Notes under the pieces: model-generated
What the model saw: only the letters and a program-made list of their open reading frames with translations
Databases searched by the model: none
Told to the model about the DNA's origin: nothing
Position numbers and translations under genes: made by a program
Part shown: positions 21,954-33,327 of the stretch, in pieces
Numbering within the stretch: the first letter of the stretch is position 1
Layout: every line of letters starts with the position of its first letter
Source: Parasitella parasitica
Lineage: Eukaryota; Mucoromycota; Mucoromycetes; Mucorales; Mucoraceae
Length of the DNA: 56,939 bases
Direction: 5' to 3'
Assembly: GCA_025201805.1 (NCBI GenBank)
Contig: MU619259.1
Span: 227,533-284,471, forward strand

Positions 21954-22013
21954 TTACGTAATATGAAATTTTTTAAGCAAATGACGTAATCATTTTATAG
22001 AATTATGACGTAG
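21954..22013 (-). promoter_or_regulatory. Cluster of three CRE/ATF-type bZIP sites upstream of RPB6
   Basis: TTACGTAA at 21954-21961, TGACGTAA at 21982-21989 and TGACGTAG at 22006-22013. All carry the ACGTA core and lie within 60 bp, directly upstream of the RPB6 start at 21893. Spacing between cores is 28 and 24 bp. These are classical bZIP (ATF/CREB) recognition sequences; binding here is inferred, not shown. Confidence 0.55.
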
Positions 22014-23006
22014 CAGTTTATAAGCAGTGCATATCTAATAGATCAAAAATCGCTCTCAAATGTCACTTTTGTCTCAGAGGAGGCGGTTTGACACGACGGA
22101 ATGGCTGAGGGGAACTATCAGTGTTTTGGACAAAAGCAACGCGCAGCCTTTTCTATTGCGAACTTGCATACACAACCATGGCAACGAATCAACGTATAAA
22201 AATCAATAACTGCATTGAGAAAGAGGTAGTAAACGAATCTGTTGCGAGACAAAAGGAAGATGAATAAAATTATAGCGTTATTGATGTTGACGATGAATCA
22301 AGTGCTTGAAAAAATCCTACTCAAAATCCAAAATACCCCGCATTCAGGTTGCCTGTCGTTAAGACAGGGAAATGAACTCTCTCTCTCTCTCTCTCTTCAC
22401 AAATGTTGAAATCCTTGAAATTTATAAAAGACAACCTCTACCGATAATACATAGTATATATGGTCTTTTGTTTACTGGTCATAGCAAGTGTCATGCATGT
22501 ACATTAAACCCGGTGCTGGGATTGGGGATTTGTCTATGCATATTTGTTCTTAGTATAGACGTTGTAGGCATTGCGTGTTGGGAATATCATAAAAGAAAGA
22601 TATTAAGAACATCCGATCTTTATTTAAAAGATGAAGACGGTTAAGAAATGTATCGATTTCAACGAATGCATGTCCACTCATTAAGAGATCAAACTTAAAA
22701 TGAAACATTTTTAAGAATTATTCGATCCAAAAAATAATTTTCGTATATGATGAATATTAATGCAACATCGTGTTCCTGTTTAAGGTATTTCAGTTGTAGT
22801 CTTTGATGAAGATATATTAATAATATCAGCTGGGAGCATTTTTTGAAGGCAACGGAAGTGGTATTTTAAAGATTTTTCAAAGGTCAGAAGCAAATTTTAA
22901 CATTGCACGCCATGTCTGTTTTACAGAACATGTATGCTATTTATTAACATTTTGTAAACGACCGTCATTTCTTTGGACGTTATGCTTAAAGACTTAAACA
23001 CTACAC
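22014..23006. other. Intergenic DNA with CT microsatellite and one doubtful small ORF
   Basis: Apart from the RPB6 promoter the region holds a (CT)n microsatellite at 22374-22396 and an ATG-started 90-codon frame at 22372-22644 (plus). That ORF starts inside the microsatellite, has one hydrophobic segment (GLGICLCIFVLSIDVVG) and ends in KDEDG. With no family or splice support I do not call it a gene, although a small membrane protein is possible. Confidence 0.5.
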
Positions 23007-25713
23007 TCATATGTATACAATCTGATGCGATTGTACTGTTGTTGCTGTTTGTTTTATCTCAATCGATTCACAGGAGACAGATAACCCTGAGGCCAAGCTA
23101 TTATGCCATTGATAGTTTAAATGCACTGGTTGAGGTGAGCTATGTCCGTTGACATAGAATTTAGCCAACAATCGCTGCTGCGAATCCTCTTTGTTTTGAG
23201 CATATTGTTGGAGAAGATCATCCAATTTCCAGGTAAGACGATGCTTTGTCACCTCCCATATACCTTGGGGCGAGCTTTGTACGTTTGTTACCTGCTGGTC
23301 AGGCATACTTACCTGCACACTTCCGTTCAAAGTGCTTGTATCGTTCACAGCATTTTTACTATGTTTGATCATCAAGTACGATACACCATCGATGCACTTC
23401 CAAGAAGGAGATAATTGCACAGGCAAAGCCAGTGTGCTTGTATTAAGTTCGTATGCAAAACATGGCACTTGAACGTCGCTTTGGAAGTTACTGGTGTTGA
23501 GCAAATAAACGCCATTTTCTTGTGTTATAAACTGTGGATTAGGCGAAAGTTGTTCCATACCGTCTATGTGATGCAGCTGTAACGCGACAGATGAAGCTGA
23601 AGCAGGACCATGGTACGAAATATTGATTTGGCCTGAGATTAATAGCGAATCTGGACTTGTTAGTGTAATTTTTTCTAGAATAGAAATATGCAAATGCTGA
23701 GATGTCTGTTGATAATTGACTTCAGGTATGGGCTGAAGCCAGCTGGACGGTGTGTCGGTCAATGTGATTCCAGAATTCGACAAAGCAGGCGATTGAGATG
23801 GCTGCTTTAAGGTGTAGTTTGTACTGAAGTCATTATTAGATATGGTGGGTGATGGTGCTGCCATAAACGGGTTAGAGTTGCCTGTATCATTCGATGCGTT
23901 TGATAACATCGAATTTGTTCGCAGGCTATCTAGTCCATAGCTTAGTGTAGAGGAAAATAGAGTTGATTCAGTTTGGGATCGATTTACAAGACTAAATTAA
24001 AAAGGAAATTGTCAGATGTGAATATTAAATATTGGTTCATCGCATACTCTCTTCGTCCTCTGGCTTTTCTAGTGATAGTGGGCGTTCGCTAACACATATT
24101 AATGTTAGCAACTATCATACAATTTCAACTTTACATAGCTTACCTCTCGCAGCATGTTAGCCATTTTGTTAAAAGATTCGTTCGCGTTTACCGATTCCTC
24201 ATGTAACGCATCGTTCTTTATGTTGATTTGCAATTTCTGATTCAATTTTAAGCTTTGGAAATCAGAGTCAAGATCATCCGAGGCGTTTCTGGAAGAAATA
24301 TCTGAAGCAATGGTAGGAAAGCTATTGCTGCTCTGTGGTATCGAAAATCCTTCAGCATCCACTAAAGGTGTCTAAAGTAGACTAACTGGTTAGCTATGCG
24401 ATATACACTTTCCAAGCACAATGTGCACTTACACTGTTTGTAGTAGGAGTCGAGATTGATTCTTCGATGCCAGAGGGTACTTCTCCATGGTTCGGTACAG
24501 GCTGTGTTGCAGTTTCAGATATAAATGAACGCATATGGTCTTCTTTTGCAACGTCAGAATAGCCATCGTGCTGTGATGAGTACCTGTTACTTGTTTACTA
24601 ACCATCTCTAAAGAGGTAATGATAACGGATGGAAAAAAGAACCTACTCGTTACTCTCTGTCTTTTTCTTCTTCATGAACACAGATTTGACTAATATTGAT
24701 CAGCATGAATTAGCCTCCAAAAAATGCGATTTTGTAAAACTTACATTTGTTTGTGGAACGGTGAGAGTCATGTGAGATTATGGTGGAAGATCTCTCTCTG
24801 TCATGAGCGGCAGTGTCACTATTGCCATCGTGCCCTAATGTGGTTAACCCTTTCCCTCTTTCCTTACAAAAATCATTGATATCATGTTGAACATTAAACA
24901 CTTCAGCTGCAGATAGTGTAATACTGGCCATCTCCACCCTTTTCATTAACTGCTCGGACTGAATTTTCTCGAAATCCTCGACTAATGCCTTTAACCTTGT
25001 CAATCTAGCTTCGTCGATTTTTTGATGTAAATTCAAGTACTCAACGCCTTCATTTCGCCATGAAACTTTCTTTGCGCTAGAAGAAGAGCTTTTTGACTTT
25101 TTGAAAATGGTCCCTTTGACAGATGATAGCTTGTTGCTTTTACTCTCAAAAGATTGAATTAAAGGTTCCAGCTGTGTGGCGAATATTATCCGAAAATAAA
25201 ATGTCAGTTTTCTCCCGAGAAAATGCTTTGAGTCAAGTTACCTGCTGCAGCCGATGATAATCTTCAGAGGGAGATGCTCTCAAAGGCTTTTCGATATTTT
25301 GAGATACTCTATGAGCCATCTGTTCGTGGTAAGTAGCGACCTGGTTGAATTCTTTTAACAACAGCTCCCAAATGGGCGCAAAATGTCTATAATTGTTAGT
25401 TAAGACCGGTAGCATAAATGGTGTGTTCCAAATACTAACCCTAAAACACCTGGGTCCATAGTGTACAATCTTTTGGATGCTTTTGCTAAACTTTTGGAAT
25501 ACACGTCTTCAATTTGTGATCTTTCTTTGAAATATTCAGCTATTTCCATGTCGAGTGCCATTGCGTCCTTCAATCTGGTTTGAGCGATCGAAATTCCTTC
25601 TCTTGGATTTTTCGTCTGAGCGATGGAACAGCCTTAATTTTCAAATAATAAAGCATTCATCCTGTCGTCATATTTACCAAAAAGGCGTCAACATAAGCAT
25701 TTGAAGTAGGCAT
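23007..25713 (-). CDS. Syp1/FCHo-type muniscin: F-BAR plus mu-homology domain endocytic protein
   Basis: An early clathrin-mediated endocytosis factor that bends the plasma membrane and recruits cargo and adaptors. Nine exons: 25713-25678, 25615-25440, 25386-25242, 25171-24745, 24689-24647, 24583-24433, 24371-24144, 24088-24048 and 23991-23007; 743 residues. Seen: an N-terminal F-BAR (YVDAFLTKNPREGISIAQTR, IAEYFKERSQIEDVYSKSLA, then HFAPIWELLLKEFNQVATYH) to about residue 250; a Ser/Thr-rich linker; and from about residue 503 a beta-rich muniscin mu-homology domain (LHISILEKITLTSPDSLLIS, GIWEVTKHRLTWKLDDLLQQ, ending KQTATTVQSHQIVYI). All phases close. The linker exons (24689-24048) rest on splice signals only and are the least certain part. 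It follows CHZ1 head to tail on the same strand, 162 bp apart. Confidence 0.87.
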
Positions 25714-25875
25714 TTATTATTAGAAAAAGAATGATATCGGTCTGATTGCTGTTTCGTTAAATAGTAGTACTAATAATAAAAAGAATGGTTGAAAAGAGAG
25801 AAAGAAAGAAGAAGAAAATGAAAGCAAAAAAAAAAAAAAAGAAAAGAAGAAAACAGAATCCCAGAAAATGCAGCA

Positions 25876-26485
25876 TTACTCTTCATCCTCAGGATCAGCG
25901 CCGAACTGCTTGTAGTCAATCTTCTTTCCGCGAGTTCTTCTGCCGCCTGAAATGATTAAGCTTGTATCCAACACTTCTAATTCGCTCTCTAGATCGAATA
26001 AATTTTTGTTAATAATCATCAGCATGACACAATCTACATAACCATCGTACCGGAAATGTCGCTCTTGTCATTATCAGACGCATCATCATCACTTTGTTTT
26101 TTGCTGGATTTGTCTTTGGGCTTTCTGCTAGAGCTACTACTGCTGTCACCTTTGCTAGAGTTTTTTTTGGGCTTGACAACCTCTTCATCAGAGGAGTTGC
26201 TCTCTTCCTCACGCTCCTCTTCGGATTCTTCTTCTTCTTCCTCGTCCTCCTCATCAGATTCATCATCACTGCTGCTGTTCTTTTGTTGCTTATTTTTGCT
26301 GACAATATTGCTGTCAACAAGCCAATTCAGTATAAATACAAAGCCATAGCAACAAGTCGATTTCAATCTTACCGCTTCTTTGAAGCCTTTTTTTGAGGTT
26401 TCTCATCATCGCTGTTTTGTACTTCAGCGTGTTTACGCTTGTTTGCTAAGGCTAAAAGCTTGGAACGACGATCAGAGTCAGACAT
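25876..26485 (-). CDS. CHZ1: Histone H2A.Z-H2B chaperone with CHZ motif (CHZ1-like)
   Basis: Nuclear chaperone thought to hand H2A.Z-H2B to the SWR1 remodeller. Exons 26485-26373, 26310-26051 and 25988-25876 give 161 residues. Seen: a basic N-terminus (RRSKLLALANKRKHAE), long Asp/Glu/Ser tracts in the middle (SSSDDESDEEDEEEEEESEE) typical of histone chaperones, and in the last exon the CHZ motif: ELEVLDTSLIISGGRRTRGK followed by KIDYKQFG and an acidic end (DPEDEE). The CHZ motif is only revealed by splicing exon 2 to exon 3; phase is 1 on both sides. The antisense strand over the acidic repeats has long Ser/Leu-rich frames which are shadows. Identity rests on the motif; similar motifs occur in a few other nuclear proteins. 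Confidence 0.85.
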
Positions 26486-29400
26486 GAATAATTGATTTGA
26501 ACAGGTGTGAAAGGGATCAATAGAGAACAAGAGGCTCAACAAGTACCAGATGGCTCGCGTTCGCAGTCAATTCAAGAGGGAAAATTTTTTGCAACTCCTT
26601 GATGTGAGTGTAACTGTTCATTGTTTCCCTGTTTTGGTTCAATATTTTCAAAAAATTTACCAGCGTTGTAGTAAATGATATCTAGATGATGATGTTGTTG
26701 TATTCGCACTTGCACTCAAATAGTAAAACTGAAATAGAGTCTTAATTTAAGTCGTGATACGTAAACAAGTTATCCGACATTCGCCAGTAGTCAATGCCAA
26801 ATTCCAATATACATTAGCTCGGATGATCCTGTTGTATCCAGACTAGAGTTATACATAATCTAATAGTATGATTGTGATAACAGAAGTGATATTCGACCCT
26901 AAACTATACCTATTATTATCACCACTGTAAATGAGCATTGAATCATTCATAAAGTGTAAATAGCAAGGCATACCTTCCTGTCCTGGTTATTTTAAAAGGT
27001 TATCCTTAAATAAACCTATCAAGCCTCAACTCCTCATAAAATATAACATACGTATATTATTGAAAAATCAAACACGTAATATATATTTGAGGGAGGATGT
27101 AATAAAATAAGTGGATAGAGTGATAATAGGTATGTATACTACTAATGATAGTGTTCAGACCAGAAAGTTGAATAAAACGGAAGGCGTTTCATGGTTCTTT
27201 TTCAAAATACTTGCGAGAGTCAGTTTGTAGGCTAGACTCCTCAATTAAAATGGGCACTCACCACTGGCAAAAGCATGTGTATACAATGACAGTATAGTAG
27301 TAGGCAGAAAATTCTATCCGAGCAATACGTTGCCATTCAATTTCAAATTATGCCTCAAATCTTTATTGCTAAATATCTCAAGCACTTTTTAGGGCAGCGC
27401 TGTTGTAGATCAGCATAAAATGAGCTATCATATAAAAGGATCTCTGTAAATAAAATTATTCAAATCATCCAAAAATATTCTACAAAGATCACAATCATCA
27501 AGGCCAGGCTAGTACGGATTCAAGAATAAATAGTAGCAACTCCAACACTCGTCAAATCAGCCATTAGTTCTCTCTTTCTCAATCCTTGCTGCCAAGACGT
27601 CCTTGATGAATAATTCACTATAATTAGGGTTCATATCCATAATAATCATTTATCCTTGGAAAACTAGTATAAAAAGATGACATTTTGACTATCTTCATCT
27701 CAAAAATAAACATGTTGAGATCTACAAGATCGAAAAAGTAAAAAATAAAACGTTGAATTAACGAGATGCGAAAACTTAAGATTACTTTGTTAAAGATTCA
27801 ACTTTGCATCTGCTACTGTATTTATATATACTTTTTACAACTACTTATTTAAAAAACTAGTCGATACCAATCGATAAGAGTCATTTGCAAGCAACATCTC
27901 ATATCTTAAATTATGGCAGATCACCTGGAGTTAACCAAACAATCAGAGAGATTGTCTTTATTCCGAGAAGAATATATAATCAGAAAGATAGATGAGATAA
28001 CTGACAAGGAATCCTCTGAACTATTATAAATTATTAATTAGCTAATTTTTTTTTTGGCAAGAACTAGGATATGAGTCTATCAGATATGAATAGAGTTAAT
28101 ATGCACATGTATTATGATAGAAGATGGCGCATATGCAGAATGAACTACTATGCACCCGTAATACAAATTGTTGCGCATATGCCATCCAAGACTTCGATCG
28201 CATATGTAGCTAAAATTATTATACACATATCCAGCCCCTAATTCATTAGAACAGCACAGTTTATTAACATGTGAAAAGGCTAGACGATAAGTAGTAGTTT
28301 GTGCTTAGTAGCGTATTTATTATGTTCAAAAAAAGTAGGATGATATGCGTGGACGAAGAACGATCAATTATTGTGAGTGCTTTTTCATTTTATATTATAG
28401 TTTAGTCTGTCAATGTATCGATACTAGTGTAAGTGGCATTGTGTCTAATAGTCGGTTTCATGGGTAATATCTCAGTTATCCAAATGTAACTACCAAAGCT
28501 ATATTGTTATATGTATTCTCCACCTAGGTTATTATACTCTTCATGCTAATAAAAGTCATTCTTTCTTCTTCCTTTCCCTCTATCTATAAATCCAGTTCCT
28601 CACTTTATCTTGGTATTCCTTGGCTAGCACTTTTTGATTCTACTTAGTTTAGGTTTATTAACAATGCATATCTGCTGTGACAGGTCTTGATATGGGCACA
28701 GCAAACGATTGTTTATGATAATAGCAATGTGAAAGTAATAAAGATTATAAAGTCACCAGATATTACAAACTGAATGTTTTTATTGATTGTATTTTTTACA
28801 TAGAATAAATATACATGAATCAATCGAAGAATACAATCAGACCACGTTTGACATCATTCAATTGTCAAACAAAATTATAACACAGTAGTAGTCAGAGCAA
28901 GATCTATCTATATTTAATCAGCTAAACTATTATGAACATAAACCATACATCGAAAAGTTTAGCTTCGTAATTTAGAACAAGTAGAACCCAATCAGATAGT
29001 TACTTATACAAGAGATTTCACCATCAACTTAGAATTACCGGTGTACCAGATCCGATCAGGAACGGTTGCCATGATGTGACTATTGGATTCTATTGCACCC
29101 ATAGATACCAACAATATTCCATAACCATGTACGCGATGATATCCACAGGCCAACTCTTGATGGTGATCCGACCAGTTTTATTAAATGTGTGTTTATATAC
29201 ATTCAACTCCACTCATAATTCGATCTCTGGTCAGACAAATCACAAGTAGCCAAATGGTTGTTAGTGTTTATGATGCTCTTATATTCACATTCAATTAAAG
29301 AGGGCAAGAGAGTTTGCGTTTGATATGATTACACTGAACGGATAGATTCTGACAAATCAAATGGTTGACATCATTATTGAAATTAGTTTTTATCTGAAGA

Positions 29401-29566
29401 AAGAGTTTTAGCAATGCAACTGTTTCTTAAATGCTGCCAAAATTCAATATTTATGTTGTAGACAAACACTGTTGAGTCAACATCTCTTCTCTCTGGTTTA
29501 TTATTTTATATAAAGAAAAAAAAAAAAACTATATTACAAACTCTAAACAAAATTTCCAATTATCTT
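26486..29566. other. 3 kb ORF desert, AT-rich
   Basis: No open frame of 60 codons exists in either direction, and no tRNA, 5S or transposon ends are recognised. The sequence is AT-rich but not simple repeats. Short dyad-like GCGCATATGC/GCATATGCGC blocks lie around 28125-28190. A TATA-like TCTATAAATCC near 28588 follows a TC-rich stretch, but no coding sequence follows it. It may be decayed transposon, a long non-coding transcript region or chromosome structural DNA; I cannot tell which. Confidence 0.6.
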
Positions 29567-29962
29567 TTACTTTCTCTTTCCCTTGGTAGCAACCTTCTTT
29601 GGTGGGCCACCGCTTGCAGCAGCCTTCTTCATGGCATTTGAGACAGCTTCATCACTTTCAATCCAAGAAATGTCACCCAAATCCAAATCACCAAAACGCT
29701 TTTGAAACTTTGTCAATTGCTCACTTTCATCAGTAACGCCCTCCTTTAACATGGAAGGATTCCAAAGAGGATGGTTGCGAGTATCTTTGGTTAAACGAAT
29801 CTGGGCACGAGTAGGTGAAGTAGTTCTAACAGTGTAGGTTGCGCCATTGCTTAGAACAATAGTTTGGAGAAACTTCTCTGGCTTTGAGTATGTTGATGCC
29901 TTTCTGATTTGCACAAGCTGGTTTGTAACTCGAATCGCTACGGTAGAGTTCAATCGAAACAT
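29567..29962 (-). CDS. MRPL36: Mitochondrial large-subunit ribosomal protein bL31m (MRPL36)
   Basis: A single-exon gene for 131 residues. Seen: a mitochondrial presequence rich in Arg/Ser/Thr without acids (MFRLNSTVAIRVTNQLVQIR), then the bL31 core with SNGATYTVRTTSPTRAQIRL, TKDTRNHPLWNP, and an FQKRFGDLDLGD segment, with a lysine-rich C-terminal tail. This layout matches the yeast Mrpl36/bL31m family, which lacks the zinc-binding cysteines of some bacterial L31 proteins. The start is the ATG at 29962. It is divergent from PET127 (start 30154), leaving only 191 bp between two mitochondrial genes. Confidence 0.88.
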   Translation of the reverse strand: MFRLNSTVAIRVTNQLVQIRKASTYSKPEKFLQTIVLSNGATYTVRTTSPTRAQIRLTKDTRNHPLWNPSMLKEGVTDESEQLTKFQKRFGDLDLGDISWIESDEAVSNAMKKAAASGGPPKKVATKGKRK

Positions 29963-30099
29963 GATGAAATGCTGTGTAAAACAATAAAAGCCCTTGTTTA
30001 AAATAGGATACCGTACAAGAGGGGCCGGGTATTGATGGATTTGCTTGATGAAAACTAGTCACCTTTATACTGCGAAACGACTCAATTCCTAGGGACGAA

Positions 30100-30126
30100 C
30101 ATCCTTAGACATCCTTCGGCATCCTT
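30100..30126. promoter_or_regulatory. Three CATCCTT motifs at exact 10-bp spacing in the MRPL36/PET127 divergent promoter
   Basis: CATCCTT occurs at 30100-30106, 30110-30116 and 30120-30126 (AAGGATG on the other strand), one helical turn apart, 28 nt before the PET127 start and 138 bp from the MRPL36 start. The even phasing suggests a regulator binding one face of the helix; alternatively it lies in the PET127 5' UTR as a repeat. Confidence 0.45.
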
Positions 30127-30153
30127 GTCATATTCATTCTTACTTTGTAGATC

Positions 30154-32371
30154 ATGCTTAGAATCAGCCAAAATGTAAAACACAGGCAATATTTGCATGG
30201 GCCTACATTTTGCAGATATTTATCAGAACAAGCATCAATTGAAAAGGAAGCATTAGCAGAAAGTAAATCGGATGTGTGTGTGATTAGCCAGTCGACATTA
30301 AAGGATAAGAAATCCAGAAGAATTAAAAAAGCTCAAGGATTAAGAGATTTTGCGATAAAAAAAGGCATCCGGCTTTCGCAGCGATTGAGAGCTTCTATGA
30401 TAAAAAATGAACTTGCCAAAGGCAATTGGATTGAAGTACCCGAGAATGTAGCATATACACGTAGCGCATTATTTAATTTTCTATAAATGATCTTATCTGA
30501 CATGTTCACAATAGGTGTACCACCACCGAATCATGTTGAAGTCCCAACGCTTGCGCATGGTTTAGAAAAGGTTTTATTCAAGTAATGTTTTTTTACATGA
30601 TAATTATACTTCAATTACTGACTTAGATAATTAGACCTGGAGTACATTTTCTTCGAGATCCTGCAACAAAGCTCTACAATTTCACATCATATTTGGAGAA
30701 TATTACACAGCCAGTAGACTTTGATTATGACTCACTGCAGCCTTATATCACTTCTTCACAAGATACCGTAAGTTGTCACTTACTAACTGCTTATATACAA
30801 ACAAATTAATCATCTCAAACTGCCAAACAGACTTTGGTTGATTTAGCTAGAAAAATGCAGAAGCGGTACATTGGATCAACATCATCAGTGTCTGCGACGC
30901 TATCCCATTTTTACTTTGTCATGTCAAACTTCAAACCAGTAGAGACTTCTTTCTTATCCCAGGCATTCCAAAATGAGGCAAGTAATAAAAAACACCTGGC
31001 TTTTTTTTTTAATTTAGATGTTAAAAACGTCGAGTTAGTCGAAAGAATTCACTAGAGGATCAAGAACACCAGCCTCTATCTATCTCAGATGGAAGGATGG
31101 AGTGTATGCAGTTGATGCGGACAAGTCTTATGATGTAGATGAAACAATATTATCCGTACTTGTAAGTTTTTTTTAGCGAATGTTGATTGTGGAAAGCTCT
31201 AGACATTGACTCTGTGATTTTGACCAGGGGAAATCCATGGAAAAAGTACTGACTTCTGAGCCTGATGAATTTGAGAAATGTCTTAAAGAGAACTCATCAC
31301 AGCTAACAGAGGAAGAAAAAAATCAAGCAGAATCATATGCATATGGAGAGGTAGAGTCATCTTGTTTACAAGATATACAATATGTACATATTCGGATTAA
31401 CGCTTTTTCATTGTTTAAAGTGTGGAAAATTCTTATTGAGATCGCAGCTTGACTGCTACGATCCCAAGCTACCAAGAGGCACATTTGATCTCAAGACAAG
31501 AGCAGTTATGCCAGTTCGATTAGATATTCAAAATTATGCAGCAAGTAGTGCGTTTTGTTTGCATGCAATTATTTTATTTATACATATTGAACAGGAATAT
31601 TTGGGTTACAAACTGAAGCGTTACAAAGGATTGTATGAATCATTCGAGCGTGAATACTACGATATGATACGATCTGCATTTTTAAAATACTGGTAAGAAA
31701 GGCGATATACACATATCTATTTGTTCTTACCTAATGTCTCTATGTATAGCTTCCAAGTACGCATAGGACACATGGATGGTATTATGGTTGCGTATCATAA
31801 TACTAGCAAAATATTTGGTTTCCAGTACATCTCTAGAGAAGAAATGGACTCTCGTTTATTCGGATCTTCTAAAATTGGCAATCAAGTGTTTCGAAATGCA
31901 TTAGTGATGTTTGAATCTATTTTAGACAGGGCGACAGAAAAGTATCCTCAGCAAACTTTGAGGCTGTCATTTGATACACGAAAATCAAACAAGTTCAACA
32001 ATGCCACCACTTACATTTTTGTGGAAGCAGTGCCTAATGCTGCAGCAAATAAAGAAGCAACAAACACAAAGCCTGAAAATCAATATAATCCTTATGACAA
32101 CCTAACCATGTATTCGCTCCAAACACACTCATTAGTAAACAATGAAGCCATACACGGCCCATTGCAGTTCAAAAACCCTCATACTGATACCTGGTCTGTA
32201 CATACAAAAATACAGGAAGTGTTTCAAGATGACCTCGATAAGAAAACAAAGCAGTTCATCCAAATGCGCAAATTTCAAGCATCTGTCTATCTACCTTCAA
32301 CTAGAAGAAACCCACTTCAAGACCTGTTTAAACGAATCAGCCAGAGAGAATTGGGAAATGAAATACAATAA
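30154..32371 (+). CDS. PET127: Mitochondrial RNA stability/processing protein Pet127
   Basis: A mitochondrial membrane-associated factor needed for 5' processing and turnover of mitochondrial RNA. Nine exons: 30154-30460, 30515-30581, 30635-30767, 30831-30977, 31039-31161, 31228-31350, 31421-31540, 31595-31692 and 31750-32371; 579 residues. Seen: a basic N-terminus, then family blocks PGVHFLRDPATKLYNF, KRYIGSTSSVSATLSHFYFV, RTPASIYLRWKDGVYAVDAD, GKSMEKVL, LLRSQLDCYDPKLPRGTFDL, ESFEREYYDMIRSAFLKYC and VRIGHMDGIMVAYHNTSKIF with FGFQYIS. Introns 4 and 7 appear to use GC-AG borders (GCAAGT donors), because only these keep frame with the conserved blocks; for intron 4 a GT-AG alternative (donor GTAATA, acceptor GAAAG) would also keep frame. 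Divergent from MRPL36 and convergent with the MYND gene 92 bp downstream. Confidence 0.92.
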
Positions 32372-32463
32372 ACACGCTTTATTTTTATTTTATTTTATTT
32401 TATTTTTTTAAAAAAAAAGGTTCTTTGCAGGGTATTGAAAAAAAAAAATGCTTGGAATAGAAT

Positions 32464-33327
32464 TTAATATTGACGACATTCCAAATCGTGCACAGGCTTG
32501 TGTGCTTTAAGACAGCGGATACCACAGTAGTATTGTGATTTACATTTCGAACAGACTGGCATTCCTCTTTTCTCGACACCACAGTTGGAGCACGACATGG
32601 AGCACGATGATGATGCACCGCTAGAAACAGAAGATGTCCTGGATGGCAGTTTCGGTCTGGTGGTGTTGTGTTGATCGGTAATTAACTGTTCAAGAGCCAT
32701 TTTGGCGGACTGCTGCAGATTCTGCTGCTGGGCGTCCAACAGAGTTGGATGCACAGATAGACACTTGCGATAGTAGGAGATAGCTTTGTCCAAATCCATG
32801 TCCTCACAGATGTGAGCACGACAGTAGTAGACAGATATACGAATAGCACGGCCGTAATCCTCACGCATTACCAGCTGCTGCTTGCTGTGTGTACTTACAT
32901 TCAAAGGCAGAGACAAAGGGATATATCTGTCTGTCTGCAGGCTGTCATCCTTGATCAATTTACCCAATTCACGTAATTCAGTCATCAAGACTGGTAACCA
33001 TGGCAAATGCGTTGCTCTTGAATTGTCAACATGGCATTGTATCAATGCAACAGCTTGCTGAACGATAGCCAATAACGCTGCATTGGTCTGAATTGACTGT
33101 TTCCTCTTGCTTAAGCGAAGCGCAATGAGATGATAGTTTGCGGTGTTGTCACAGTTATAGCATGTGCCTTGGGAGTCATGGCTGTATTCTGTGGTTGCTG
33201 CCATCTGGTATGCTGCCTCAATTGACTCGTCCGGCTTCAATTGATGCTCAAGATGATCATTTTGGCTAATGAATGGAGATTTTTCATTATCAAAAATTTT
33301 GTTGTTGGGAAGAAGCAGAGTAGGCAT
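32464..33327 (-). CDS. MYND zinc-finger protein with helical repeat-like middle
   Basis: A single-exon gene for 287 residues. Seen: a C-terminal MYND finger with complete spacing of zinc ligands (C246, C249, C259, C262, C268, C272, H280, C284); a GTCYNCDN CxxC pair near residue 55; and a central helical section (residues about 70-235) that includes a TPR-like segment (VYYCRAHICEDMDLDKAISY, YRKCLSVHPTLLDAQQQN). A Ser-rich linker precedes the finger. MYND fingers bind proline-rich partners in chromatin and signalling proteins; no SET domain is present, so this is not an SMYD methyltransferase. The start is the ATG of MPTLLLPNNK; the frame stays open upstream but the residues there look non-coding. 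A (TTTTA)n tract lies just past the stop, shared with the PET127 3' end. Confidence 0.8.
   Translation of the reverse strand: MPTLLLPNNKIFDNEKSPFISQNDHLEHQLKPDESIEAAYQMAATTEYSHDSQGTCYNCDNTANYHLIALRLSKRKQSIQTNAALLAIVQQAVALIQCHVDNSRATHLPWLPVLMTELRELGKLIKDDSLQTDRYIPLSLPLNVSTHSKQQLVMREDYGRAIRISVYYCRAHICEDMDLDKAISYYRKCLSVHPTLLDAQQQNLQQSAKMALEQLITDQHNTTRPKLPSRTSSVSSGASSSCSMSCSNCGVEKRGMPVCSKCKSQYYCGIRCLKAHKPVHDLECRQY

Noticed and set aside
22372-22644. 90-codon ORF starting in a CT microsatellite with one hydrophobic stretch
   Set aside because: Start lies in simple repeat, no promoter, no family; kept only as a remark in the intergenic entry.
26056-26396. Ser/Leu-rich long ORFs on the plus strand and a Lys/Arg-rich frame on the minus strand over CHZ1
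   Set aside because: Shadows of the acidic GAA/GAT/AGC codon repeats in CHZ1 exon 2.
28486-28664. LTR-like segment beginning TGTAAC, ending TAACA, with AATAAA and TATAAA-like signals
   Set aside because: No second copy, no matching flanking duplication and no retroelement ORFs nearby; terminal dinucleotides alone are weak evidence.
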